Of a DNA stretch of 64,000 nucleotides, positions 11,801 through 25,200 are shown piece after piece. The DNA is from Vicia villosa (lineage: Eukaryota; Streptophyta; Magnoliopsida; Fabales; Fabaceae). The position numbers and the translations under genes are program-made. Location of the stretch: assembly GCF_029867415.1 (NCBI RefSeq), contig NC_081180.1, positions 145,638,731 to 145,702,730 of the forward strand, given 5' to 3'. Under the pieces are notes generated by a model, which saw only the letters and a program-made list of their open reading frames with translations, did no database searches and was not told the origin of the DNA. Position 1 is the stretch's first letter. Every line of letters starts with the position of its first letter.

Positions 11801-13400
11801 TTATGGATGAAGATGATGATTATGATGCACTCATTCTGAGTACTACAGGGCGTGTACTTTGATCATTACTTACTCTTTACTACCTCAGGAGGAAATTAGA
11901 ACGATCCTTTTGAACTGAAAGTGGCCGTGAAGGATTTCTTCTTGTGCCCTAGTTTATGTAAATTTTGAGAGTTTTGTGACAGTTCTTGAGGCTAGGGTTC
12001 GTGTGAGAGGAACTGAATGGAGATAATATATAATAGGAGAATTAGGGTTGATATTTGAGGAGAGAAAAAGATTGATTGGTGATGTGGAGATTGAAAAAGA
12101 TCTTGAATGAAAATTTTGTCCGAATCCTTCTATTCTTGGACCAATTCTAATTCTTGCATATTTTTCTTTTAATCCTAGCCACTTATTCAAGTCTTGATCA
12201 AGGAAAAGAATTATTCCATAATCATATAATTATCTCATGATTTATTTGATTTTATTTGATTTTAAATGATTAAAATCAAATGTAAATTAAATAATGTCAT
12301 AATAATAAAACTATTTGATCCTTGGACTCCCTTTGGGCTTAAAATTTCGTGGATAACTCAAGTTTATAGGCCCATCACTCAAAAGTTGGAATTTTGCTAA
12401 TTAAGGTTTCACGTTTTTCTTGAATTTTAGCCAACTTCTGACAGTCATAACTCACTCAATATTTGTCCTATGAAGTTGTTCTAAGACTTTTTGGAAAGCT
12501 CGAGACGTCCTCTACAATCCATATGGAACCTTTTTTTCATTTGGAGATTTTATCTTGATGATATTTGCTTTGACAAAAAACAGCTTTTTGTGAACTTCTA
12601 GAAGGACCTGTAATGTTTTGATTCATATCTCTCAAATGATGCATTTCTTGGTCTTGGGCCGAACATCAAAGTTGTATAGAATTGAATTTCCTTGATAATG
12701 AGCTTTGGTTGGGGAATTTCTGATAGCGTATGAGAGACTTATGGCCAGTCAAAGTTGGGTTGACTTTTAGTTCAAAACCCTAATTAGAAACTTTTGAGTT
12801 TTGTCAACTTTGGAGCTCTTCTTGATGAATCATGATCAACCCTTGATCAAATGATGAATGTGACCTCAAGATGTTGATGTTAACCAAAAATCAGGAGTTT
12901 TGACTGTAATTTGAACATAGTTGACTTTTAAGTCAAATCAGTCAACTGTCGATCATTTGAGCAGTTGACTAGGGAATCTTATGAATCGAGGCCTGAAACT
13001 TGGTATGAAGATACACTGGGTCCTATAAGATACCTTGCAGTCCACTTGAGATCTCAGAAGTTCCATATCCCTGATGAAAGGCAAAATCCTAATTCAGAGG
13101 TCCTTGTTTAGGAGATGGATAAGTATGCCCATCTCTCGCATGGCCTTGAGTAGCTGAAGATCATATGAGCCAAAATATCATGAAATATGATGGGCAAATT
13201 TTGGGGTATGACAACATTCTATTAACATTCTACAATTTACGGACGATACTCTATTAGTGGGTGGTAATGCTTGGTCGAATATTTGGGGTATCAAGTCTAT
13301 TATGCGAGGTAAATTGGTCGAATAAATAGTTAAAGGTATAATTGTGAAGAAACTTAACTCTATTCTAAGAAATTCCTTTTTGGCTGGAAACTTGGACAGC
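8850..13400 (+). pseudogene. LINE reverse transcriptase fragment (plus strand), split by an Ogre LTR
   Basis: Reverse transcriptase pieces read on the plus strand. From about 8865: PDPDGFNFNFMKHCW, then LFITLVHKVDSPQGFHEFRSISLIGC, SQSAFIPRRQLLDGVVMANEVLD, then a frame change and KVDFEKDFD. After the LTR, from 13219, comes LQFTDDTLLVGG, corresponding to the catalytic F-A-D-D box with Ala changed to Thr. Stops and frameshifts make it non-functional. The two parts join exactly when the LTR at 9534-13213 and one ACATT repeat are removed. It lies head to head with the minus-strand fragment ending at 8820. Confidence 0.75.
9534..13213 (-). mobile_element. Solo Ogre LTR (3.7 kb), TSD ACATT
   Basis: On the plus strand it runs TGTAATACGGTG...GGGGTATGACA, the same termini and orientation as the Ogre 5' LTR at 3631-7950. 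It is flanked by direct repeats ACATT (9529-9533 and 13214-13218). No internal Ogre sequence accompanies it, so it is a solo LTR left by LTR-LTR recombination. It sits inside a LINE reverse transcriptase fragment. A B-box-like GGGTTCGGTCCC (minus strand) occurs near 11190. Confidence 0.85.
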
Positions 13401-14110
13401 AAATAATATTTTTATTTTATTCTTTCTATTTATTTTTAAATAATAAATAGTTAAAGGTATTGTTGAAACACCAATAGTTATTATTCAACAATAAAAATAG
13501 TAAATAAATAAAAACCGTTACGAATGTTCAATTTTGTCTCCCAAAAAAAACTATTACGATTTAATATTGATTAATTTTCTTAAAATATATTTGATTTAAT
13601 CGATGGGAGGAGAAGTATTTTTATCAAAAGATGGGAGGTGAGAGAAAGGGATGGGAGAGATTTTAATTGCAAATCTCTTTTGTCCAAATTTAACGATAGT
13701 GATGTGTAATTTAAAAATTTGAATACTGCAAATAATACCACTTACCCGCTCATGTTTTTTTTCTATATCTTCATCAAAGTTATAGTGTAACGAGCATAAC
13801 AAAACTACAATATTTTGCTTCAAACATAAACAATTAGCTGTCAATGTTCCCTACATAAACACCCACAATAATTTATAATGTGTAGATAATTGATTTATAA
13901 ACAAAAACACATATTAAAACATACAGGATAAACGAAGTCAGATAACAATCTTTATTTTCCTTAACCAACTTATCTTGTATGTGCATCTTGATAGCGTTTG
14001 CTGAATTACCTCGAAATTGAATTTTCAATGGATCTATGAAACAAAGTCTTTTTCAATTTCCTTTCAACACACATCTCATGTCAGACCCTAATTAAAAGTT
14101 AATGCAAATA
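13401..14110. other. AT-rich spacer, nothing recognised
   Basis: No coding, RNA or repeat structure could be supported. A short AAATAGTTAAAGGTAT motif occurs at 13323 and again at 13444, suggesting minor local duplication at the edge of the LINE fragment. Confidence 0.5.
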
Positions 14111-15921
14111 TCAAAACTTTACGTTAAAGTAAGAGAGCAATGAATATAAATTAAAATCAACGTAAGAATTATATTTACGAACGCTGCATTGTATTATGGG
14201 TATGTCTGGCCAATCATCTCCCTTCAAAAATTTCACAAGACAACTCTTGTGAAGTACACAAGATATTTCTGGTTCATGTTTTAATTCAAACGTGGAAAAA
14301 TCTAGAATCTTGTCTATCATACTACATAGTCTCTGAATATTATCTAGTTGATGTGGTATAGTCTCAATATTATGAACTGATGCATAACAAATATCTCTCG
14401 TGCTTGCACTGCCCATAACAACTTTCTCAATTACCTTATCAGGCATGTCCAACTGATTTGGATTTTGGTGGTTGAGTAACCCATTGATTTCAATTTCTGC
14501 ATTATAAAAACAACTCAATACAATACAAAAATTAAAATACACAAACAATGCCAACAACATACAACAAATAAATTTTAAATTATACTTTTACCTCAATCAC
14601 ATTGATGACACACTTTTCTCATTCAACTTCATCCAACCTCTCTTGCTCATTCCGCCCTCCTGCAAGATCTTCTCCCGCTCCTCCTACTCCTTCTGCACCT
14701 CCAACAACATCTTCTCCTGCAATATCCGCTCTTTCTCTTTCCGCTCCTCCCAATTCCACTTCTTCTGCTCCTGTTCTAATATCACCCCGATTTTTCAGTA
14801 ACTATCTCTTCAATTTCTCTCCTATGGTTTACTTGGTTAATTGGATGTGATGGTCCAAAATGTATCTTCAATTCAACGCCTCTTCCAAGACCACAGACAT
14901 GTCCACCATGCTCCTCGGTTCCTATCGCTTCTACCAATATGTTATGACGGGCTTGTGGAACGAAGCTACCAACTTTGGAAAATTCAACGAGTACATCCTA
15001 CAACACGTTGAATTAACTAAAATAATTAATGTTGAAAAAAATAACTCTTTACAATCTTTTCATCCACTTCGCATGTAGCCTCTGATGTGAACGAGCCATC
15101 TGGTCTTTGAATTGCCCTTTATCCATTTCTCATGGCGTGATGGTGGAGATGGACTGCGATCAAGGCCTCAAAAAGATTCTCCCAACTCTAGTTCCTTTTT
15201 TTTCTTTTTTCATTAATCATTTTCTTTTCAAGTTTATCATGTCATCCACGAGAAAATCTATGTGGATAGATGTTTCTAACTCAATTCTGCTTTCCTTTTT
15301 GGCTCTTACCAAGAACTCAGGAGTGTGCGAGACTTTACAAAATCCTCCCAAACTTTCTTATCAATATATGAATGCTTTACGTATGGATGTGCTTCATTAT
15401 ATTTTTGGTTTTTTGATATATTCTTTTGTGAGTTGTGTCTTAAAGCCCCTCTAACGCTCACCAGCATATCCAAGCCATTTCTTTTTCTGTGTTTTATCCT
15501 TTGGAATAATAAAAACTGTCTATGTTTACATAATAAAGTTGATATTAGTATTAAACTTTAAAATAAATAAATGGTCATATATACTTGTAAAACACATCAA
15601 AATTTTATATTAAATACCTCAATGTCGGTCCATATGCTATCTTTCAATTCATCGTCAACATCTTGTAATTATTTCTCAAAATACTCACTTTGCTTCTACC
15701 TTGTAATGTCACGTAACCCATAAAATCATCAACATTTCCACCACTAGCCTTCCGGTTCTCAAATCAGAATAATCTGCATTTTCACCATTATCCTTGGTAG
15801 ACATCATGGCACCTCTAACTTTTCCTTTACTTTTTGTATTAACAGAGCTTTCAGTAGAAGTTGTATGAGAGGTACTTTTCGAATCACACATGTATGTGAA
15901 AATCAGGGAAAATAGCAACAT
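14111..15921 (-). pseudogene. Decayed CACTA (En/Spm) transposase-associated ORF, Transposase_24-like
   Basis: Minus-strand pieces resemble the plant Ptta/En/Spm (Transposase_24) family in order: KGKVRGAMMS near 15800 (N-terminal 'RGPT' region), HPYVKHSYIDKKVWEDFVKSRT near 15370-15320, a HPHRFSRG-like motif near 15250, then EAIGTEEHGGHVCGLGRGVELK near 14945-14880, and a Glu/Lys-rich coiled-coil-like stretch near 14790-14690. Frames change between pieces and stops intervene. An open segment at 14560-14111 may be the C-terminal continuation but has no motif I recognise. Assignment is from motif memory, without a profile search. No CACTA terminal repeats were identified. Confidence 0.5.
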
Positions 15922-17183
15922 TTTAAAACATTGTGCCTTTTAAGTTGTGAAAAGAGTTCACATTTTGAAACAACAACCAAATTAAATATTTCACATTTGT
16001 CTTTTGTGTTTAACTAGAACATAGAAACAACAACAATAGAAACATACACTTAAATTCCTGACAAGTGTTTGATCTAAAAGATGGATAGAAAGTTGGACTT
16101 TATAAACTTTGTCTATAGAACACTTATTTTTACTAATCCACAATCGGACTGCAACAACTAAAAAAAAAGGTAACCACAATCAGAATACCAGTTATGGTGA
16201 AACATATATGGTAACCGTTTGATTTCTATGAGCATTTCAAACAACATTTCAGTGGAGCAAGTTGAACATTTCTATGAGATGAATGTTTTAGTTTGACTTC
16301 TATGAACATTTCAGTGGTATTACATTTCAAAAAATATTTTAGTGGTAACTACATTTCGATGAACATTTCTATGAGAGATGACCATCACGTACCTCAAATG
16401 TGATGGCGAAACTTCGAAGAGTTTTGTAAGAGATGATGTTGAAAGAGTTGACGTTGAAAATAGATAATGTTGGAAGAGTTTTGATGAAAATCGTCTAGGG
16501 TTCTTTTGAAGAGAATGTCGATGAAACGTGAAATGTTGATAAGTAAATGAAAAGTTAGAGTCTAGTTCTATGAAGTATTCACACAAAACATCAAACATGT
16601 CAATTTTTAGGCAAAACCGATAGAATATATCAATTAAACAATTTTAAAAATAAATAAAAGCCCCGAATAGCACCATACTCTAGAAATTATTTATTAATAA
16701 TTAAAAATAATATAAATGATGTATTAATAAGGTATTTGAAAATATTGATGCAAAAGATATAATCTCTCGGTTAACCATTATAACCAACGGTAATATAGAT
16801 AAAAAATAAAAATAAAAAAGAAAAGGGAAAGGCCTAATGTGACCTTAAATCAATTAAAAAGAAAAAGAAAACATAAAATACACTAACTAGGATTCGAAGA
16901 AAACTCCATATATATACACTAAATTGCAAGTATGTGACGACAGTTCCTTACAAAGAAAATATGTTTCAGAAAAATGATCAACGATGGTGTATTGAACATC
17001 AAACTCTAAAGAGTATTACTTAATGGTGGCGTGTTGTTCAACAGTATGACATTGTTCAATGGTAGAACATTTAGCTATGTAGAATGGAAAAAGTCTAAAT
17101 TATGTACAAGACTACTGTTAGGAATTTTGTAAAATATGCAACTTTGTGCAATCTTGTGTTAAATACCATACGTGTTTATTTGA
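15922..17183. other. AT-rich spacer, no gene recognised
   Basis: No protein family, RNA or clear terminal repeats seen. Short phrases such as 'ATGAACATTTC' recur between 16230 and 16380, a weak local repetition. It abuts the left TSD of the LINE at 17184. Confidence 0.5.
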
Positions 17184-18848
17184 ACAATATTGATGCTTTT
17201 TTTTTATAATCAATGATATTAATATAAAACCAAGTAGAAACCGTACTCGAAACAATTACAGTATAAGGATTAATTCATCCAAACTAACAGCCCAATACAT
17301 AGCCTACATGAAATCTAAAGGGATATGGTTCCAATCATAAAAACTACATGGCACTTTATGTTTAGTGTCCATAGCAAGCCACCACCAAGAATAAATCTTC
17401 ACATTATAAACTATTTTCTCAATATCTCCTACAACATTATTGAATAAAATTGCATTGCACTGTTTCCAAATATACCCGCATGTGGCCATCTAGACAACTG
17501 CAAATCTCCTAGATGAATAGTGTTTCCTCATAGTTTACACCAGCTGCAGAAAATGACTGCAACAGTCTGTACCTGGAAATGGTTCAAAATCTAACCAAAA
17601 CATGATTTTCTCCCACACACCTCTTAATAGTATACAGTTTAGAAAGAGGTGGTTAGAATCTTCGACCTGCAAACAACCAAAGACACAAAAACTCGTATCG
17701 TTGTCTTCTATTATACCTCTTTTAAGTAGTTGTGCTTTTGTTTCTAGTATATATCTCAACAGCCTCTAACCAAGGATTTTCACTTTCGATGGCATCCATA
17801 AATGCCATAGAACATTCAACGCTTCTTTTTCAACCGACTGTTCCTCAATCTCATGACTTTCCAATAACAATTTGCTGTAATACTCACTGACCTTAAACAC
17901 CCCCGCACCACCGACCGGCCAAGAAATCCTATCCAAATCATTTCTATCTGGTGATACTTTTGACAAAATATTCTGCAGCTCTTCTAATTCCATACCTGCC
18001 TCATGATTCTCTGTCATGTTGAAGCCTTCCAACCTCCAAATCCAATTGTTATCCTCCCACCAGCCCATATCGTACACACTTATTCCTCTATTATCAACTG
18101 TCTGAAACAAAAAAGGAAAAATACAACACATCAGCCTATAACCGATCTATCTACAAGTCCATAACAGTATTTTAATACCACCACCTAACCTGACTGATAA
18201 AATCCTAGTAAATCCTGCTTCCTGTTCATTATCCCCTATTTTCATTAGGTATCTCCATCATATGGACTTGGAATAGCTATTTCCAATTTTTATCTTGAAC
18301 AATATCCTTTCATAGAATAGACCATACCTTTCCTCCAAGATTCCCTTCCAGATTGAGTCTTCTTCATTCAAGAATCTCCACAACCACTTTGTTAGGAAAG
18401 CCTTATTAAACACCCCCAAATCTTTAATTCCTAATCCATCATTCTCTTGCTACTTACATATAGTGCTCCAACTAATCCAGTCCACGCCTTTCTTTTCCTC
18501 CGCATTATGCCACAAAAAATTCCTCTGCACTTTGACAAAGGCTTTCTTAACATTGATAGGGAGTTTAAAAAAGGACAAATAGTATACCGGGAGATTTGTA
18601 AGTACAAAATTTATGAGAGAGACTCTACCACCTATAGAAAGTGATCTCCCAATTCATGGTGACAGTTTTGCCTTCATCCTATCTAGAATCGGATTCCAAA
18701 AACTCACTCTTCTTGGATTCCCGTCCACTATGATTCCAAGAAACTTAAAAGGAATGTTATCCAATTTGCAGCACAAGAACTGACTTGCTGCCTATAGAAA
18801 GAACTCATCCACACCAATCCCATATAATTTGTTTTTCCACATATTCAC

Positions 18849-19905
18849 TGTAATGCCCAGAAATTCGATTGTTCGCTTAATTTAGACGTTTGGAGTGTTT
18901 AGTGAAATTTTCGCATTTCGGGACGATTTAGTCGGTATTAGTTCGGGATTACGGATCCATAACTAATTGAGTTTTTTAAATATTTTTAGTATTAGAATTT
19001 TTATTAGAGTGTCGTGTTTTATTTTGGGAATTTTTGAAGAAAATAAAGTTAGACCGTAAAATAAGAGTTAGCGAGTAAATTGGGAGTTTTAATTAAATAA
19101 GTGAGTTGAGATTTTATGTGGTATTAGCAATTGAGGGGTATTAGTTAGTAAAATCCAAACATGAGTTTTAGAGAGCCCAATCATTCTATTAGGTTTTGTT
19201 AGAGTAGTGGTAGTTATCAAACCAAAAACAAAAAGGAATTGAAATAGTCACGTAGCAGAAGCAAGAGGAAAATTAAGAAATAAGGGTTTGTTGCTAGCAG
19301 TCTGGATTTTGAAGATAGCAGTCTTAGAAGTTGCAGTTACCGATCGATCTCTGAGCTCCGTTCAATCCAAAAGGTAAGGAGTGGGGTTCGACTAATATAA
19401 TCGATTGTATGATAGTTGTTATGTGGGACTTAGGGTTGTATAATTTTACTGCTAATTTTGTGGTCATGTGTTGAATTTGTGATTTTCTGTGATTTTGTTG
19501 GTGTACCGGTTGATCTGAAATTTCAAAACTAAGTTGTTCTGTGGGTGATGTTGGTTGCATATGTTGTATTTATTTCCAAGTCTGTGATATATATATATAT
19601 ATATTGGTGAATCGATGAACTTTATTGAACAAATTGTTTCTAGGCGTACCCAATGGCAGAATTGGAGAAGAAATGGAAGTGGGACGGGGGCCTCTAAGGG
19701 GAAAGGACGGTCGTCCCAAGGCAAAGAAAAAAAAAGAAAAAAAATGAACATTGAAATGGGGGTGGGCGCCCCACAGACCTCCAAACTTTTCCTTCTCCTG
19801 AACAGGTGTGTGTATATAATTGTCTGTTTGGATTTTTGCTTTTTTTTTTTTTATTTTGGCAGGAAGTGACTAATTGCTGTATAGGTATATATAATGGACT
19901 AATTG

Positions 19906-19981
<76 letters not shown>

Positions 19982-21270
19982 GTAATGGCTTAGTATAATT
20001 AATTAGAAATTGATAAATTAGTATGATATATTATAGTTTAGCAGAAACAAAATAATTGATTGCAGGTTTACTAATAGATACTGGTATGTGTAGTAACAGA
20101 CTTGAATTTTGTTGACACCATAATTTTGTATGCAGGGAAATTATTTATATCAAAATAATAAAATTAGTAGAGGCTAGTTAATAATTGACAGTGATAGAAG
20201 TGAATGGAAATAGTACTGAATAAGCCGAATTAGTAAATTAAGCGAAAAATTAAATAACCAGAATTAGATGAAATTCTTCGGGGTGATTCGAATATATAAT
20301 TAGTTAACGTCGGTTTGTTGTGTTGTTGAATATTATACCGATTGCGTGAATTGCAGGTACCATTGAAGTAAGTTGGTTTTGTCCCGAATTTGGACAAGTT
20401 TTGGTTGTAGGCTCAAATAGCCAAAGTTGAAAATTGTTTAAGTTGCGGTTAAGTTGTTGTTTTTGTTGTTGTTCTGATTGCGTTGTGATATTTTTGATTG
20501 AATGTCGTTCATGTTGTCGCATAATATTGCATTGATTAAGTTGGCCTTGATGGCATTGATTAAGTTGGCCTTGATGGAACCCTGATAAAGTTGTTAAAAT
20601 GCCTTGATAACCTGGAATATGATTAAGTTGGGAGTTGTACTCCGATGGATCCACATGCATTGCATAGTCGAGTTTCATGTTGAGTCGCATTTTGACGTTG
20701 TTGTTATTGCTATGTTGCTTGGTTGACTATTGTATTGTGGTTGTTTCCGAATGTGGTGAATATTGTATGATTCTATGTCTAATATATCAATTATCATACT
20801 TTTGCGTATACTTTTCGATATCTCACCCTTTATTTGTTCGCCGTTGCCTTTATATTGGTAACGTGTAGGTAGCGAGGAGTAAAGATTTAGTAGCTTTTGG
20901 GTGTCGTTACTCTGATACGTAGCACTCGGGGGGAAACGGGCGCTTGATTTAATTTATGTTGTTATTTACTTTCAAGTTGAATTCGATTGTTATTTTGAGA
21001 ATTTTGTGTAGATTTAAGTTGTTGAAAGATGCTATGATTACTCGCAGTTTAAGTTGATTTGTTTTTCCGCTACAGTTACATAATTAAAGTTGAATCATTG
21101 AGACTAAATACTTGTCGAAGTTCTTTATTTTATTATGGTGCTATGTATCTGTTTAAAAATTAAGTTGTTCCGCTGTTGATTTTAAAGTTGAATGTAATAC
21201 CTCAAGTTAAGTCAAAATTTTGGCACTCTGATTTAAATATTAACATTAGGTAGAATTTTCGGGTGTTACA
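18849..21270. mobile_element. Solo LTR (2.4 kb), TSD TTCAC, inserted in LINE
   Basis: It runs TGTAATGCCCAG...TTTCGGGTGTTACA, flanked by TTCAC at 18844-18848 and 21271-21275. It shares termini and internal blocks, in opposite orientation, with 26590-29525. For example, the AAATTTTCGCATTTCGGGACG block at 18905 matches the complement at about 29320. It contains a (TA)n run at 19908-19977. No internal coding sequence is present, so it is a solo LTR, probably of a Ty3/gypsy family given the 5-bp TSD and TGTAAYRCCC end. The family was not identified. Confidence 0.8.
19908..19977. repeat. (TA)n microsatellite
   Basis: About 35 TA units inside the solo LTR. A shorter TA run lies at about 28459-28493 in the related inverted LTR copy, consistent with a family feature that varies in length. 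Confidence 0.95.
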
Positions 21271-22994
21271 TTCACTCTTAGCCCTGACACCATCTCAAAT
21301 CCTTGCAAGATTACTTTGATGGCTCACAGATTACTCCACGGCCCTTCTCCCACCAGAATGGTGTCATCTGCAAACTATAGTAAGTCATAAACCACATCTT
21401 CATTAATTCTAAACCCTTTAAATTCGCCCCTTGCGCATCCAGGTGCACCAGACCTTCCAAGCCTTCATCCATAATAGTATACAAAAATGGGAATAATGGA
21501 TCCCCTTGTCAGAGTCCTCTACGTACTTTGGATTTGTCTGTGGAACTAGCATTCACCAAGATCGACAGATTGCTATTGAACACCCCCGCTATCATCCATT
21601 TCATCCATATATCACCAAATCCCATTTTAACCATCATTTATTTCAAGAACCCCCGTTCAACACAATCGTACGCCTGAGAAAAATCTACTTTGAACAATAA
21701 ATAACTTTTTTCCTTCTTCGGGCCAAATCTACAATCTCATTAGTAACCAATACCCTATCTAATATCTGCCTACCCGGAATAAATGTTGTTTGAGACTTTG
21801 AAATCAACTTGCCAATTACCTTCCTCAACCTCCCAACCAACAACTTTGAGATAATTTTGTAGATACTTCCAATTAAGCATAGTGGTCTATACTCATCTAA
21901 ACCTTGAGGATGCTCTACTTTAGGAATAAGGGCAATGAGAGATGCTGACATGGCTCTAGGAAGGGATGCCTTTTGATGAAAATCTTGGACACATTATATT
22001 ATCTCATTTCCCACTATAGCCTAACACCTTTTTACGAATTCAAGATTGAAACCATCTGGCCCTGGAATTCTATCACCCTCAAAGTTAAATACCATTTCTC
22101 TAATTTCCTCCCTTGAAAATACTTCTTCCAATGCTACCATCTCTAATTCAGATAGTTATTTAAAGTCAATCCCCTCCAATATTGGTCTAGGAGTTTCCTG
22201 CTTATTGAATATATTCTCAAAATGCTCCTTTACCCCATTCTTAACCTCCCGAACACCTTCTAAATTCCCTTGATCTGTTAGTATCAAGACTAATGTATTT
22301 TTCCTAATTCTTGCTCTCAGAACTGAGTGAAAGTACTTAGTGTTACTATCACCTTCCTTGATTCATTTCAGCCTTCCAGTGATTAATAATATCTTCTGAA
22401 AGTAATATCCTATCAATTCTACTTCTAGCTTTGCCATTAGAATTAATCCATGAGAAATTGTTCCCTATAACAGGTAGATCCACCACCTTCATTAACTCTA
22501 TAAACTTTGCGAACTCCTCCATTTCTACCCTATTTGATCGTATTTTCCCTTTCCCTTCCTCCCCTAATTTAATTGCAATAAAGTCACCCCCAATTATCCA
22601 TTCTCCTAAAGACAGTTTGTACTTCCATCCAATAATTTCCTCCATAACATTCTCTTTTCAGTAATACAACATGATGAATAAACATTGACAAAGTAGCAAT
22701 TTGTACCTTTCCAAACAACATTAACACCAAGAAAACCTTTTTCTTTAAAACTGAAAGTAGGCTCTATTATACCTTTTTTACAAATTCCCAACATTCCCCC
22801 GGACAGACCTTCAGAATCTACCGCCGACCATTCACATTCCTCCAATCCCCACATACTTTCTAATATTCTCTCTTCCATATTTTTAATTTTCGTCTCCTGG
22901 ATGAAACAAAAATCTGCCTTTGCCTTTGCAAAAATCTGACAAATTCTTCTTCATTTGAATGAACTGCCACCCCCTTATATTAAAGGTTTTGAGG

Positions 22995-25200
22995 TTCATG
23001 GGATACCATCACTTTTCACCTTCCCTGCTTCAAAGCAAGATCTTTCCCGATCTTCCATGTTCCTCATTATCCCTTTGAAAACTTCATCATCTTCATCGCC
23101 TTCAATTCCCAAGTATTTGACCGATTTCCACACTTTAGCCGACATACCATCTAAGGACTTTCAGATTCGTTGATTACTTTGGTGCACTCCTGAATCTGCA
23201 ATAGAATCACCACAAAGTAGAGACCCATTCAAACTCTTTGAATTAGTCCCTTCCATCTCATTACGCGTAGGTGACCGATTAATGGTCAATTGTAAATTAG
23301 GGTTGCCTTGAGAGTGTAATAAGGTAGAGAAATAAGACGATGCAAAAGGAATTTGGATATTCTCATAAATATCTAATACAGGTTTTGTATTCTTGGGCTT
23401 TCTCACAGCGCCCAGCCTAGAAGGAGAGCACGAAATTGGGTTCGTTATTTGATGTCCCCCAACAAGCCCACTAAAATTATCTCCCCTCTGGCCCACTTCT
23501 TTGGATCCACCCCTCCTGAAGGAAATCCTTGATAGATTTGAACCCAGTATCTACTTGTTCCATTTTTAATAATACGTTAATAGCATCATCAAAAACCCCA
23601 ACAACTTGACCCTCATTTATTGCTCCCTCACCGTAAAAAATTAATTTTGACTTCTCTCCAAGTACATATTGTACAACATTTATAGTCTTTTGTATAACAT
23701 TCTTTTAAATTCTCTGAATATCCCGTGGTTCCACTTTATCTTTCGAAAATGATCTAGATATCTCCTTACATCTATGAACTCTTGCATCACCACTTTTCTT
23801 CTGAGCCTCTAAACCCATATCACTCTGGAAAGACCTTAACCTTTTCTCTAACACACTTTTTCCGCCCCACCCTCATCTTCTTCATCCTCCTCGTTGCTCT
23901 CCTCCCATTCACCATCCTCGGGCTCAGACAAACTGCCACCTTGATCACCTTCCCCCCATCCTTTCGGTATCACTATCTGCTTGGGTCCATGAGAATCCTC
24001 CATAAGCTTAATACTATAGACATTATCATTCACTCCCATGTTAATGCTTTCATTTAGGACCATTGAGTACTTGGTTTTGATTAAGAATCGAGCAACCTCC
24101 ATCCTAGTACGCTCCCTTGTTTCCTTATCCATGCAAACATAAACACCCATCGTTTTTGATATAAACTCGAAAAATTTATGGTTCCATATGTGACAAGGTA
24201 AACTGAAACAACGCATCCAGGTTAACCTTTCATTATCCACATCAGCAGGACTCCACGGATGTATATCCGAGAACCATTTGGCTACCCATTCTGCATCTTC
24301 TTTTATCAGCATTTCAATCTCCCCAGCCTCTAGTTCTTCAAGCAAACACAAATTTGTACCCAACAATGTAGCTTTGATCCTAAAGTAACCTTCAGCATGT
24401 AGAGCTTCTTGTATGTTATATGTCATTCCAGGTTCTTTGATTACTCCAACATACGCCACTTCGAACCTTCTTAGATCACCTTCCTCCACGTCAAATTGCA
24501 AATGTGCAAACTTTGGTTTACGTTCTTTCCTATTCCAACCTTGATCTTTTCTATCTTGCAGACCTCCATTCTTCTTCATCACTTGAGCACATGTGAAATG
24601 GCCCTTAGTTTCTTGATATTACAAGAGCTTCTTTCTATTCCCACCTTCAACAACTTTTGTCTTAGCTCCCTTATTGTGTTCTCCCTGTTGTGGTTATGTG
24701 CCTCTTTGGAACCTTGGTATGTTCGCATGTATGTTTCTTCCTCTAATAAATATACTGTCAAGCTCTACCTCCAACAACCTTGCATCCATAACCTTCCAAA
24801 ATCTGACCAAACCATATCTCCTCCCTCATTTATCTCTCTTTGGTAGAATTACGACTTATCCAACTAGCCCAAAGTCTACAAATATGTTGAATAACTCCTT
24901 TGCTCCATACTTCTCAGGAAACTCCGAAAAGAAAAAGCTTGTGAGTTTCTCACCATCTACATTTCCTTCGCCTCTTTTGTAAGTCTCAGCGATTTTTCAA
25001 CTTTCTTGGCTTCCATTTTCGTTTTGAAACCAAGTTCCACTCCTCATTTTCTATCAGCTCTCCTTTTACTCTTTCTCTCTCATATTTTTTATGTGTTTTC
25101 TGGGTAATATTGGAGTTAAGACAGGTATTGATGGTGAAATCCGCAAGAAATGTTCTGCATTTAACTATATCTTTTTTTTTGCAGTCTTTATTGTTGCATG
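22995..25200 (-). pseudogene. LINE ORF1 remnant (RRM-type nucleic-acid-binding protein)
   Basis: Its order matches the better copy at 25540. The N-terminal RRM part is frame-broken between 24990 and 24650, with a RRYGLVRFWK-like RNP1 segment. It is followed by an open stretch from 24582 to 23848 (244 residues) with FEVAYVGVIKEPGMTYNIQEAL, GYFRIKATLLGTNLCLLEE, VAKWFSDIHPWSPADVDNERLTWMRC and an acidic C-terminal tail, then a further tail at 23496-23161. ORF1 proteins of plant LINEs bind the element RNA. The middle region is shared by many plant LINE ORF1 proteins. Confidence 0.75.

Larger units (their letters stand above)
17290..22990 (-). pseudogene. LINE ORF2 remnant: endonuclease, reverse transcriptase, zf-RVT
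   Basis: Read from right to left. Start region FNIRGW-like near 22990. Endonuclease pieces FLGVNVVWKGTNCYFVNVYS (near 22740) and WIIGGDFIAIK then SRIDRILL (22590-22400). Reverse transcriptase pieces SASLIALIPKVEHPQGLDEYRPLCLIGS and TTFIPGRQILDRVLVTNEIV (21950-21710). After the solo LTR come the post-RT domain (18830-18200), WWEDNNWIWRLEGF (18060) and the zf-RVT-like segment QLLKRGIIEDNDTSFCVFGCLQ...HLFLNC (17730-17630), then a CNAILFNNVV tail (17460). The His of the endonuclease SDH box is not recognisable and many frames are broken. Confidence 0.8.
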
